This document shows positions 43,976-53,923 of a stretch of 64,000 nucleotides of DNA, piece by piece (within the stretch, counting starts at the first letter, position 1; the number at the start of each line of letters is the position of its first letter). The position numbers were made by a program, and so were the translations under genes. The DNA comes from DASVFB01 sp963815965. Lineage in GTDB: Bacteria > Actinomycetota > Thermoleophilia > Gaiellales > Gaiellaceae. A model generated the notes under the pieces. It ran no database searches. It saw nothing but the letters and a program-made list of their open reading frames with translations, and had not been told where the DNA came from. The stretch lies in NCBI GenBank assembly GCA_963815965.1, contig CAWFIT010000004.1:248001-312000 (forward strand), written 5' to 3'.

Positions 43976-46900
43976 CTACTTCCTTCCCTTGCTGACGACG
44001 AGGTTCACTTTGCTGCCTTCGCGAAGCTGTTTGCCGGGCGCGGGTTTCTGAGAGATCACCAATCCCTTCTTCACCTTGGAGAACGCGCGGACAATCTTGC
44101 CCACCTTGCACTTGTGTTTCTTGATGGCGCTCTTGGCCACGGCCAGCTTCTTGCCCTTCACGTTGGGGACGACGCACCTGATCGGGGGCTTCAGGGGCAC
44201 GAGCGTGAAGGTGGCTGTGGCGGAGCGGCCTTGATCCATCGTCAGCGTGCAGGTGCCGCTGCCCGAACAGGCGCCCGACCAGCCAGAGAACGTGGAGCCG
44301 GCGGAGGCCGTCGCAGTCAGCGTGACCGAGGTTCCGTGCTCGAAGTCGTGGCTACAGGTCGAGCCGCAATCGATCCCGGCCGGGATCGACGTGACCGAGC
44401 CTGCCCCGTTTCCAGCCTTGCCGAGCGTGAGCGTCTTCGCCGTCAGGGGCACGAGCGTGAAGGTGGCTGTGGCGAAGCGGCCTTGATCCATCGTCAGCGT
44501 GCAGGTGCCGCTGCCCGAACAGGCGCCCGACCAGCCAGAGAACGTGGAGCCGGCGGAGGCCGTCGCAGTCAGCGTGACCGAGGTTCCGTGCTCGAAGTCG
44601 TGGCTACAGGTCGAGCCGCAATCGATCCCGGCCGGGTTCGACGTGACCGAGCCTGCCCCGTTTCCAGCCTTGCCGAGCGTGAGCGTCTTCGCCGTGTGAA
44701 GCGTCGGAAAGGTCTGATCTGAACCTTTGCCGGTGCCGCCCGCGCTCACAGCGACCAGGCGGTAGTGGTAAGTCGTTCCCGGCAAAAGACCGCTCACGGC
44801 CGTCGACACCGATCCGGACCCCGTCCCGGAGCCCGCAGCTTGGCTCGCCGTGCTCGACCCGTAGTTGGTCGTGGTTCCGTACTCGAAGTAGTACGTCGTA
44901 GCCAGGCCGTGCGGGTTGGCGGTCCCGTTCAGGGTCGCTCCGGTGGTCGTCACGCCGGTGGCGGCGCCGGTCGAGGCATCGGGTGGAACAGCGGCATAGC
45001 CGAAGTTCCAACTGCTCGCATGCGACGTAAGAATCGTGATGCGAAGGTCGCCGCCCGCGATCGTGGTCCTCGACTTCATGCACGGGTCAGGGTCGGCCGT
45101 GGTCGCAGAGGAGGCTCCGCTGCAGTTGGCGATGGGCGAGCCGTTCCGGAACACCGAGACGACGCTCGGGTCGATCCCGCTCATCAGCGATGCGTCGATC
45201 GTGAACGACACGGTCAGCGGATGGTCGGTCGTCCCGTCCGGCGCGTCGATCGCAAACTGCTTGCCGAACAGCGCAAAGCCGCCGGGCGGTTGCGTCGTGA
45301 TCGAGGCGTCCTCGTCGATCGTCGCCCATCCCGTCACGCCGGACCCTGCCGTCAGGTCGACGACGACCGGATTGCTCGAGCTGGTCGCCAGCCCGGTCGA
45401 GAGGGTCTCGCCGGGGGACAGGAACCCCGCCGTGCCCGAGCCGCCCATCTGTGCGTCGACGTTCCCGCGGTTCTGGCCGATGGCGAGCGCGATCCGGTCG
45501 GCAGACGCGCCGTCGGCCTTGCCGTCGAACCACTGGCTCCGGTAGTGGTGCGACGCCCCCGGGCAGCTCGAGAAGGAAACCTTGTAGCTCCCGGGCGGCA
45601 GGCCGCTCATGCTGTAGTGGCCGGTCTGATCGGTGGAGACGTCGAAGAGCTCGTCAGAGTTGTGCGTGGCCGACGCCCTGTGGAGTATCACGCAGGCGTT
45701 CTCGACGGGGTCGTGGCTACCCGCGGTGGTGACTTGGCCCCCGATCGACCCCCCCGGATGCATGGTCGCGTCGATCCCCGACGTCGTGTCCGGCGCGTTG
45801 ACCTGGACGAGGTCGGGATCGTCGAACCAGGTCTTGTTGTTGTAGACCTGGCTCGCGAACACGGCCGGATCGTTGGAGCAGTCGTCGAAACGGACCTCGT
45901 GGCTGCCGGTGGGCAGGGCGCCGATGTCGTAGTTGCCGTCCGCGCCGGTCTGACGCCGAAGCCGGACGAGCCCGCGCCGGACGCGGAGACACAGATGCCC
46001 GCCAGCGGCTGGTGGTCGGCGTTCTCGACGTGGCCGCTGATGTGGCCGCCCACTTGCATCGTCGCGTCGACGTGCCCGCTCGTCTGCCCCGCCGTGACCG
46101 AGACCAGGTCGGCGTGGGCGAAGTCGGGCTTGTTGTCGAACCACTGCGGAATGTAATTGGCCGGGTGGCCTGCGCACCCGTCGCTGAACCCGACCTTGTA
46201 CTGGCCGCCGGACAGGGCACCGATGTCGTAGTTGCCGTCCGCGCCGGTCTGACGCCGAAGCCGGACGAGCCCGCGCCGGACGCGGAGACACAGATGCCCG
46301 CCAGCGGCTGGTGGTCGGCGTTCTCGACGTGGCCGCTGATGTGGCCGCCCACTTGCATCGTCGCGTCGACGTGCCCGCTCGTCTGCCCCGCCGTGACCGA
46401 GACCAGGTCGGCGTGGGCGAAGTCGGGCTTGTTGTCGAACCACTGCGGAATGTAATTGGCCGGGTGGCCTGCGCACCCGTCGCTGAACCCGACCTTGTAC
46501 TGGCCGCCGGACAGGGCACCGATGTCGTAGTTGCCGTCCGCGCCGGTCTGACGCGAAGCCGGAGCCCGCGCCGGACGCGGAGACACAGATGCCCGCCAGC
46601 GGCTGGTGGTCGGCGTTCTCGACGTGGCCGCTGATGTGGCCGCCCACTTGCATCGTCGCGTCGACGTGCCCGCTCGTCTGCCCCGCCGTGACCGAGACCA
46701 GGTCGGCGTGGGCGAAGTCGGGCTTGTTGTCGAACCACTGCGGAATGTAATTGGCCGGGTGGCCTGCGCACCCGTCGCTGAACCCGACCTTGTACTGGCC
46801 GCCGGACAGGCCGCCGATGTCGTAGTTGCCGTCCGCGCCGGTCTGCGCGAAGCCGGACGAGCCCGCGCCGCACGCGGAGACACAGATGCCCGCCAGCGGC

Positions 46901-49161
46901 TGGTGGTCGGCGTTCTCGACGTGGCCGCTGATGTGGCCGCCCACTTGCATCGTCGCGTCGACGTGCCCGCTCGTCTGCCCCGCCGTGACCGAGACCAGGT
47001 CGGCGTGGGCGAAGTCGGGCTTGTTGTCGAACCACTGCGGAATGTAATTGGCCGGGTGGCCTGCGCACCCGTCGCTGAACCCGACCTTGTACTGGCCGCC
47101 GGACAGGGCACCGATGTCGTAGTTGCCGTCCGCGCCGGTCTGCACGCCGAAGCCGGAGCCCGCGCCGGACGCGGAGACACAGATGCCCGCCAGCGGCTGG
47201 TGGTCGGCGTTCTCGACGTGGCCGCTGATGTGGCCGCCCACTTGCATCGTCGCGTCGACGTGCCCGCTCGTCTGCCCCGCCGTGACCGAGACCAGGTCGG
47301 CGTGGGCGAAGTCGGGCTTGTTGTCGAACCACTGCGGAATGTAATTGGCCGGGTGGCCTGCGCACCCGTCGCTGAACCCGACCTTGTACTGGCCGCCGGA
47401 CAGGCCGCCGATGTCGTAGTTGCCGTCCGCGCCGGTCTGCGCGAAGCCGGACGAGCCCGCGCCGGACGCGGGGACACAGATGCCCGCCAGCGGCTGGTGG
47501 TCGGCGTTCTCGACGTGGCCGCTGATGTGGCCGCCCACTTGCATCGTCGCGTCGACGTGCCCGCTCGTCTGCCCCGCCGTGACCGAGACCAGGTCGGCGT
47601 GGGCGAAGTCGGGCTTGTTGTCGAACCACTGCGGAATGTAATTGGCCGGGTGGCCTGCGCACCCGTCGCTGAACCCGACCTTGTACTGGCCGCCGGACAG
47701 GGCACCGATGTCGTAGTTGCCGTCCGCGCCGGTCTGCACGCCGAAGCCGGAGCCCGCGCCGGACGCGGAGACACAGATGCCCGCCAGCGGCTGGTGGTCG
47801 GCGTTCTCGACGTGGCCGCTGATGTGGCCGCCCACTTGCATCGTCGCGTCGACGTGCCCGCTCGTCTGCCCCGCCGTGACCGAGACCAGGTCGGCGTGGG
47901 CGAAGTCGGGCTTGTTGTCGAACCACTGCGGAATGTAATTGGCCGGGTGGCCTGCGCACCCGTCGCTGAACCCGACCTTGTACTGGCCGCCGGACAGGCC
48001 GCCGATGTCGTAGTTGCCGTCCGCGCCGGTCTGCGCGAAGCCGGACGAGCCCGCGCCGGACGCGGAGACACAGATGCCCGCCAGCGGCTGGTGGTCGGCG
48101 CTCTCGACGTGGCCGCTGATGTGGCCGCCCACTTGCATCGTCGCGTCGACGTGCCCGCTCGTCTGCCCCGCCGTGACCGAGACCAGGTCGGCGTGGGCGA
48201 AGTCGGGCTTGTTGTCGAACCACTGCGGAATGTAATTGGCCGGGTGGCCTGCGCACCCGTCGCTGAACCCGACCTTGTACTGGCCGCCGGACAGGGCACC
48301 GATGTCGTAGTTGCCGTCCGCGCCGGTCTGCACGCCGAAGCCGGAGCCCGCGCCGGACGCGGAGACACAGATGCCCGCCAGCGGCTGGTGGTCGGCGTTC
48401 TCGACGTGGCCGCTGATGTGGCCGCCCACTTGCATCGTCGCGTCGACGTGCCCGCTCGTCTGCCCCGCCGTGACCGAGACCAGGTCGGCGTGGGCGAAGT
48501 CGGGCTTGTTGTCGAACCACTGCGGAATGTAATTGGCCGGGTGGCCTGCGCACCCGTCGCTGAACCCGACCTTGTACTGGCCGCCGGACAGGCCGCCGAT
48601 GTCGTAGTTGCCGTCCGCGCCGGTCTGCACGCCGAAGCCGGAGCCCGCGCCGGACGCGGAGACACAGATGCCCGCCAGCGGCTGGTGGTCGGCGCTCTCG
48701 ACGTGGCCGCTGATGCCACCGTCACTAGCGAGCCGTGCCGCAGCGTGCAGCCCTGAGTCTCCGTGGCCGACCTGCAAGTCGTATTGGGCCCGATGCGGTC
48801 GGCCCTGTTCCTCGAAGCCCGTTTGGCGTTCGGCGCGTCTCAGCGCCATGGCGGCGACGGTCGCGTTGGCGACCGCGCGATCGTCCCTCGCCACTCTGAG
48901 GAAGGCGGCCAGTCGAGCTTCTGCTCGCGTTCGAGCTCTTGTCGCCACGCGCAGCATCCGGAGCTGCGCGACTGCCGCGTTCTCACGCGAGGCGCCGAAG
49001 AACGAGTTACCGGCCGTTGTCGCAGTGTTGTAGATCGCCCCGTTCGGATGGCTCGCGTGCGCGCTTGCAGCACCAGCGTCCCCGACGACGAGCACCGCGA
49101 GCGCTGCGGCTGCGGCGGTGAGTGCGACCCTGCGCCTGGCGTTCTCGAGAAGCCTGAACAT
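43976..49161 (-). pseudogene. Giant secreted repeat protein, frame-disrupted in the repeat array
   Basis: From ATG 49161: signal peptide (RRVALTAAAAALAVLVVGDA), a helical region (about 40-140), then nine near-identical 99-residue carboxypeptidase-regulatory-like units (GHVENADHQPLAGICVSASG, QTGADGNYDIG, YKVGFSDGCAGHPANYIPQW), and two diverged units. These are followed by a beta-sandwich region, an FN3 domain (NPHGLATTYYFEYGTTTNYG), two InlB-B-type repeats 252 bp apart (GAGSVTSNPAGIDCGSTCSH) and a C-terminal PASTA domain (VVPNVKGKKLAVAKSAIKKH). Intact it would be about 1720 residues, probably a surface fibre. Indels of 2 bp in three hinges break the frame; translation from the start would stop at 45688. 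Confidence 0.8.
46046..48720. repeat. Nine tandem 297-bp repeats
   Basis: Nine units at a 297-bp period (two junctions are 295 and 299 bp), nearly identical outside one short hinge. The hinge alternates between type A (GSGFGVQ) and type B (GSSGFAQ). Hybrid hinges with GTCTGACG occur near 45945-45975, 46248-46275 and 46548-46572, and these change the reading frame. A further variation is ESAD versus ENAD. The array is open in several frames on both strands simply because the period is a multiple of three. Confidence 0.95.
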
Positions 49162-49391
49162 GGTCCCTGTCTCCCTCTTTGTGTGGCGTTCCTCGCCCCT
49201 CGAGTCTGAACCTCGACCCGCCTCCGATCAATGGGCGCGACATGGACGGACGATGGAACTGCGGGCACACGACGTCGCCGGCCTGATCGACGGCGTCAAG
49301 CGAGAACGGACCGCACGCTCTGCAACGAATCCGATCGGGGCTCGCGGCCGTGCTTCCGGCTCGTTCGCCGAGCGGCTACGGTCACGACGAG

Positions 49392-50558
49392 ATGAGCATT
49401 GAGCGACGCAGGCGTAGCGACGGCCGGACCGTCTACGCCGTCCGCTCGTACGAAAACGGTCGCGGCAGCACGAAACGCAAGCGCACCTTCGACCGCCGCC
49501 GCGACGCCGAGCTCTTCGAAGCATCCGTCCGCCGCGCGCGCCAGCTGGGTCAGCTCGCCTCCGAGGTGATCGGCTCGAACGCGACGCTCGAGGAGTTCCT
49601 CGTCGAATGGTGGGACACGTACGCCGCCACGCACCTGCGCCCGAACACTCTCGCGACGTACACGACGCTTCACGACAAGTGGATCGTCCCCTACCTCGGA
49701 CGCAAGCGCCTGCGTCGAGATCACGCGCGAGACGATCGACAACTACGCAGCGCGACTCCGGTTCGACGGTGCCGGCGCACCCGACGATAAACCGCACGCT
49801 CGGCCTCCTTCAGGGCGTCTTCCGTCGAGCCGTGGAATGGCGTCGGCTCGGATGGAATCCCGTCGTCGGCGTCCGCCGCCTCGCGCACACCCGTGCCGCG
49901 ACGATCGACGCGCGCACGCTGGAAACAGTCGAGGCGATCCGCGCTCAGCTCGACGCGCAGAACGCCGCGCTCGTCAGCGTCCTCGCTACGAGGGCCTTCG
50001 GCCGGCAGAGGCGTACGCGCTCGCGTGGAGTGACCTCCTCGACGATCGTGGCCGACCACGCGAGCGCCTGCGCGTGCAGAGGGCCATCTCCGGCGGCGAG
50101 GTCACCACGACAAAAGTCGCAGCGCGGCCGCGAGCCAGAACTTTTCAAGCCGGTCGCGCGTGAGCTCGTCGAGCTGTATCTCGCTCGCGGTCGCCCCGAC
50201 TCTCGCGCGCTTGTGTTCCCCGGCAGCCGGCGCGGCCATCTGCGCCGACACAACTGCGGCGTCGCGTCTGGATCCCGGCGCTCGAGCGCGCCGGGTCGCT
50301 TATTTCCGCAGCTACGACCTCCGCCACACCTGCGCGACGCTGCTCCTTTACGAGTGCCGTACGCTGAACGAGGTCGCCGAGCACCTGGGCCATGCGGACC
50401 CCGGCTTCACCGCGCGCACGTACGCACACGTCATGCGCGACGCCGCGCATCGGCGCATCACGATCAGTGAAGCGATCCGAAACGGACGCGCCGCCGCTCG
50501 CCGTAGACCCCTGGTAGACCCCTCAGCCTCTATGACGGGCGTCGCGCGGTTTCCTTAG
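49392..50558 (+). pseudogene. Tyrosine integrase of the tRNA-Gly island, multiple frameshifts
   Basis: Composite phage-type integrase. N-terminal arm-binding domain from ATG 49392 (RRRRSDGRTVYAVRSYENGR), core-binding NATLEEFLVEWWDTYAATHL, RETIDNYAARL and NRTLGLLQGVFRRAVEW, then catalytic YEGLRPAEAYALAW (Arg), GHLRRHN, SYDLRHTCATLLLYE (His-x-x-Arg box) and HADPGFTARTYAHV (Tyr nucleophile). The frame changes at about 49713 (+1), 49780 (+1), 49994 (-1), 50113 (+1, A-run), 50256 (-1) and 50308 (-1). Net shift is zero and all catalytic residues are kept. Recently degraded, or indel-rich sequence. It points at tRNA-Gly, its target. Confidence 0.85.
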
Positions 50559-50574
50559 CAACCCGTTAGCAGCG
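50549..50574. promoter_or_regulatory. Candidate arm-type integrase site, right end
   Basis: Contains two TTAGCA repeats 11 bp apart and matches 43313-43338 at 24 of 26 bases. It overlaps the integrase stop codon and lies 58 bp from the core att repeat in tRNA-Gly. Confidence 0.45.
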
Positions 50575-50631
50575 CTCATCCGACGGTTCCTGACCTGTAA
50601 ACGGAAGTCGCGCTGAGCGGAGACTTCGTGA

Positions 50632-50704
50632 AGCGGACGACGGGGATCGAACCCGCGACCCTCAGCTTGGGAAGCTGATGCTCTACCAACTGAGCTACGT
50701 CCGC
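50632..50704 (-). tRNA. tRNA-Gly (CCC)
   Basis: The minus strand folds into a 73-nt tRNA: acceptor GCGGACG/CGTCCGC with U73, D-arm AGCTCAGTTGGTAGAGC, anticodon stem TCAGC/GCTGA around TTCCCAA (anticodon CCC), T-arm GCGGGTTCGATCCCCG. No encoded CCA. Its 3' 47 bp are duplicated at 43145-43191 as the far att site of the island. Confidence 0.95.
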
Positions 50705-50942
50705 GTAGCGCCATCATAGAGCCGTTTCCTCCGTCGCCAGGTTGACGAAACCGGCGCTTTGCTTGCGATTTGGCAAGTGGGCGGGACCACCGGTTCGGAC
50801 GTGCCTTCCGGCGAACGATTCAGCAGTTCCTGCTGTGCTCTCGGCCGCGGCACCGGCCGTTCGCGTTCAGGACGCGAGCGCAGCGCAAGTGTTCGTCCTT
50901 CGCGGCATCTGTAATGGCATGTTGTCTTGGTGAGACGCGAAA

Positions 50943-51407
50943 TCAGCTCTCGGCGGCTGTGGCTTCGGCCTTTGGGCCAACCGCGATGCCGCCGAGAAGT
51001 GCCATGCCCTCGAGCGTCAACACGGGTGCGTCTTGGTCAGTCCCCGACGGCGTGCGGGCGTCGACACCGCCGACGAGGGCCTTCACGTTCGACTCCAACC
51101 GCCAGTTCGCCGGTGTGCGGATGGCGATCCCGCCAAAGACCGTCTGTACGGACAGCCGTGCTCCCGGGGCAAGCGCGACCTCGCTGAGGTCGACGTCGAT
51201 GCCGCCGAACCAGGCCAACATCGAGCCTCCCTTGAAGGCATTGGCGCGACTCTTGAGTTCGATGCCGTCGAAAATGGCGACGAGCGAGAGCTCGTCGCTC
51301 TCCTCGTCTCCGCGCGAGGGCAGGGCCCGCTTCACGAATGCCGCTGCGATCGCCATCCCCGTCACAACCCCGAGCTTGAAGACCACGAGTGATCGAAGCG
51401 CGCGCAT
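50943..51407 (-). CDS. LiaF-like membrane-anchored protein
   Basis: A 154-residue protein with one N-terminal membrane segment (SLVVFKLGVVTGMAIAAAFV) followed by a right-handed beta-helix-like domain: LVAIFDGIELKSRANAFKGG, SMLAWFGGIDVDLSEVAL, TVFGGIAIRTPANW, LVGGVDARTPSG, LEGMALLGGIAVGPKA. The repeating F/L-G-G-I/V-x-V pattern is that of the LiaF C-terminal family (cell-envelope stress response). No LiaRS genes are adjacent, so a specific role is uncertain. It starts 37 bp upstream of the HIT gene's end on the same strand, which suggests cotranscription. Confidence 0.75.
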   Translation of the reverse strand: MRALRSLVVFKLGVVTGMAIAAAFVKRALPSRGDEESDELSLVAIFDGIELKSRANAFKGGSMLAWFGGIDVDLSEVALAPGARLSVQTVFGGIAIRTPANWRLESNVKALVGGVDARTPSGTDQDAPVLTLEGMALLGGIAVGPKAEATAAES

Positions 51408-51443
51408 CGTGCGTGAGCCTAGCGGTCGGCGCGCGGAGCCCGT

Positions 51444-51911
51444 TCAACGTGGCCACGCATCACGCAGACGCCGCGCCGTCTCGAGCAGGTGCTCGGGCAG
51501 CACCTTCACGTCGGCGAGCACCGGCATGAAGTTCGTGTCGCCCGTCCATCGCGGCACGACGTGCAGGTGCACGTGGTCGAGGATGCCTGCGCCGGCAATG
51601 CGGCCGAGGTTCCAGCCCAGGTTGAAGCCCTGCGGCGAATACTCCTGGCCGAGCGCGCCCATCGCTGAGGCAGCCAGCGAATGGATCTCCGACGCCTCGT
51701 CGCGGTCGAGCGACGCGAAGTCCCCCGTGTGCCGCACGGGGGCGACCATCACGTGCCCCGACGAGTACGGAAACTTGTTCAGCAACACCAGCGAGAACTC
51801 GCCGCGGTGCACGAGGAGATCCGCGTCGGCCTCACAGAAGATGCACTCGTGCTCCTCGTCCGCCTTCGCGATGTACTCGAGACGCCACGGCGCCCACAGC
51901 TGTTTCGGCAC
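51444..51911 (-). CDS. HIT-family nucleotide hydrolase/phosphorylase
   Basis: A 155-residue histidine-triad protein, probably an Ap4A phosphorylase-like enzyme. PKQLWAPWRLEYIAKADEEH is the typical N-terminus, CIFCEAD a CxxC zinc pair, LLNKFPYSSGHVMVAPVRHT the nucleotide pocket, and GAGILDHVHLHVVPRW the catalytic H-x-H-x-H. Start GTG 51911 is chosen on family length; upstream in-frame sequence is low in similarity. Cytoplasmic nucleotide housekeeping enzyme. Confidence 0.92.
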   Translation of the reverse strand: MPKQLWAPWRLEYIAKADEEHECIFCEADADLLVHRGEFSLVLLNKFPYSSGHVMVAPVRHTGDFASLDRDEASEIHSLAASAMGALGQEYSPQGFNLGWNLGRIAGAGILDHVHLHVVPRWTGDTNFMPVLADVKVLPEHLLETARRLRDAWPR

Positions 51912-52069
51912 AGCCGCGCTTGTACCACACCCCGTCGCGTCCGGCAGCGGCGGCTCGCGTGGCCGGTTCTGCCCGAGGCCTTGAAATCTCTCGGCAAAGG
52001 GAGGAGCATTCACCGCATCCGGTACAGCGTGTCCGCTGATGTCGGGTGAGGACAGAGGACAGGGGGATC

Positions 52070-53910
52070 GTGGGCCTCCGAACGGGGCGCAACGGGAGAT
52101 GCAAGACCACGTCTTCGGCGCGGCGCCGCATCGTCAACGCGGCGACGGCCCTCTGCTCGTTGCTGATCGCCGCTGCCTGCGTAGCAGGCGCAGGTGCGCG
52201 AACGGCCGAGCCGCCGTCGAACGACGATCGCGCAAACGCGCTGGTAGTCGCGTCATTTCCCGCGACGATCGACGGAACGACAGGCGGTGCCACGGTGGAG
52301 CGACTCGATCCGCAGAAGTCTCAATGTGGGACCGTGGAGTCGACCGTCTGGTACCGGATCAACCAGGCACCGGACGGGACGATTGCTCTGGCCGTCAGCG
52401 GTACCGGGCTCGCGGCGGTCGTCCGCGTCTACAACGTCACGAAGAGCGGCATCAAGGAGTTGGACTGCGCGGCGACGAAGGCTTCGGGGTCGGCCAAGGT
52501 CGCTTGGGAGACGACCCGGGGCAACTCATACCTGGTGCTCGTCGGCAAGAAGACGGGAACCGCCGATGCCGCCTTCAGGCTCGGCGCACAGCTCTTCCTG
52601 CCGCCGGCGAACGACTCTCCGCGCCAGCCGAAGAAGATCGCTCTCGGGACGCAGGTCCAGGCGACGACGCTCGGGGCGACGAGCGACGACGGCGACCCGC
52701 ACTCCTGCGGGCTCGCCGGAGGCACGGTCTGGTACTCCGTCAGCCCCGGACAACGGGTGTCTCGCGTGGTCATTCGTCTGCACGCCGCCGCCGATCTCGA
52801 CGCGGCTCTCGTCGTCCTGAGGAAGGTTCGCTCGCAGACCGAGGCGGTCGGCTGCGTCCAGACGGACCGAAAAGGGGACGCCGTGGCGGCGTGGGACGTC
52901 GAGCGCGGCGCGGTCTACCTTGTCGCGGTCGGTCAGCGCAAAGGCTCGTCGCCAGGCGACTTCTCGCTCAAGGCACTCGCAGCTCAACCGCGCGAGCTCG
53001 CGCCGGGGCAGCATCTCGCCCGTGGCAGCGTGCGGTCGCGTGTCGACTGGCTCACAGACGTGAACGACGTCTGGTGGACAACCTTCGTCCCAGGAACCAC
53101 GTACCGCATCGCCTTCAGTTCCGAGGGCTGCGCGGCGCTCACGATCCGCGGCAAGGGCGACGTGCTGCGCTCGTACAGGTGCAGCGGCTATACCACCTTC
53201 ACCCCGGGGCCGGACGCGGGGGGCCGGTACGTGTTCGAGGTGACGGCGCCGACACGGCCGGGCACGGCGCCGTACAGGCTGACCGTGCGGCCTGCAGGGC
53301 CAGACGACGTCGGCGTCGGGCTCCCGCTGGCGAACGTCGCGACGGTGCGCGGGACCCTCGCGCCACGCGCAGGGGACGTCGTCGACCTGTATCACTTCGA
53401 GGTCGCGGCGCTCAGTGACGTGCGTTTGCGGCTCGAAGGTGCGTTCTCGGTCTCGCTCTTGACGTTCGGAGGCGCGCAACTCGGATCGGGGCAGGGCGAA
53501 GCCGGCCGCACCCTGGGGCCGGGCAATTATGTCGCCGCGGTGCGCGCATCGCCCGGCGCGTCGGGAGGTGCGTATCGCCTGACGTTGATCGTCCGCGAGG
53601 TCACGAAGACGACTATCTCGGCCTCGTCGGCGCACGTATCGCCTGGATCCTCTGTCACCTTCACGATCTCAATCGCGCCGCCGCCCGACGGAGGCGTCGT
53701 CAAAGTCGAGATCGACCGCTTCGACACCCTCGCCGGGTGGCATTACCACCACACCGTTCGCCTGAGCGCCGGTGCAGGGTTCTCGTGGACGACCGCCCAC
53801 GCCGGGTCGCTGGCGCGCGCGCGCTTCCTACCTCGGAACGATCAGTTTCAGCCCGAGCAACAGCGGCTACAGCCACCGTTCTCGTCGCGCCGCCTGTCGG
53901 CGGCGGGTAG
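52070..53910 (+). CDS. Secreted multidomain beta protein, tail frameshifted
   Basis: About 610 residues. Signal peptide (VNAATALCSLLIAAACVAGA), then repeated beta modules of about 110 residues each: NDDRANALVVASFPATIDGT with VESTVWYRI, then GGTVWYSVSPGQRVSRVVIR, VNDVWWTTFVPGTTYRIAFS, and VVDLYHFEVAALSDVRLRLE. These resemble bacterial pre-peptidase-like or Calx-type sandwich units of exported proteins. A terminal Ig-like part ends in TISFSPSNSG and VLVAPPVGGG. The last 30 residues require skipping one base near 53828 and one near 53865. GTG 52070 is used; GTG 52046 also possible. A GCCGCC/GGCGGC hairpin at the end may be a terminator. Confidence 0.7.
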
Positions 53911-53923
53911 ACGGCATTCGCGC

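Larger units (their letters stand above)
43145..50678. mobile_element. tRNA-Gly-integrated genomic island, about 7.5 kb
   Basis: Bounded by 47-bp direct repeats of the tRNA-Gly(CCC) 3' part. It contains, left to right: an arm-site-like repeat, a DUF4160 gene fragment, a transposase remnant, the giant repeat protein gene and a frameshifted tyrosine integrase whose 3' end faces the tRNA 73 bp away. Integrase next to the intact tRNA, with the tRNA restored by the element and a partial tRNA at the far end, is the standard structure of such islands. No replication or transfer genes are seen, so it is defective or mobilised in trans. Confidence 0.85.

Noticed and set aside
46046..48720. Tandem repeats considered as a CRISPR-like array
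   Set aside because: Units are 297 bp, contiguous and protein coding, without spacers or cas genes.
46606..48756. Long plus-strand open frame (over 700 codons) across the repeat array
   Set aside because: It is the antisense shadow of the 297-bp repeats, open only because the period is a multiple of three and the DNA is GC-rich; the minus-strand frame has a signal peptide and domain motifs.
50742..50933. 63-codon frame right of tRNA-Gly
   Set aside because: No motif, no ribosome-binding site; the 238-bp gap between the tRNA and the LiaF-like gene is best left unannotated.
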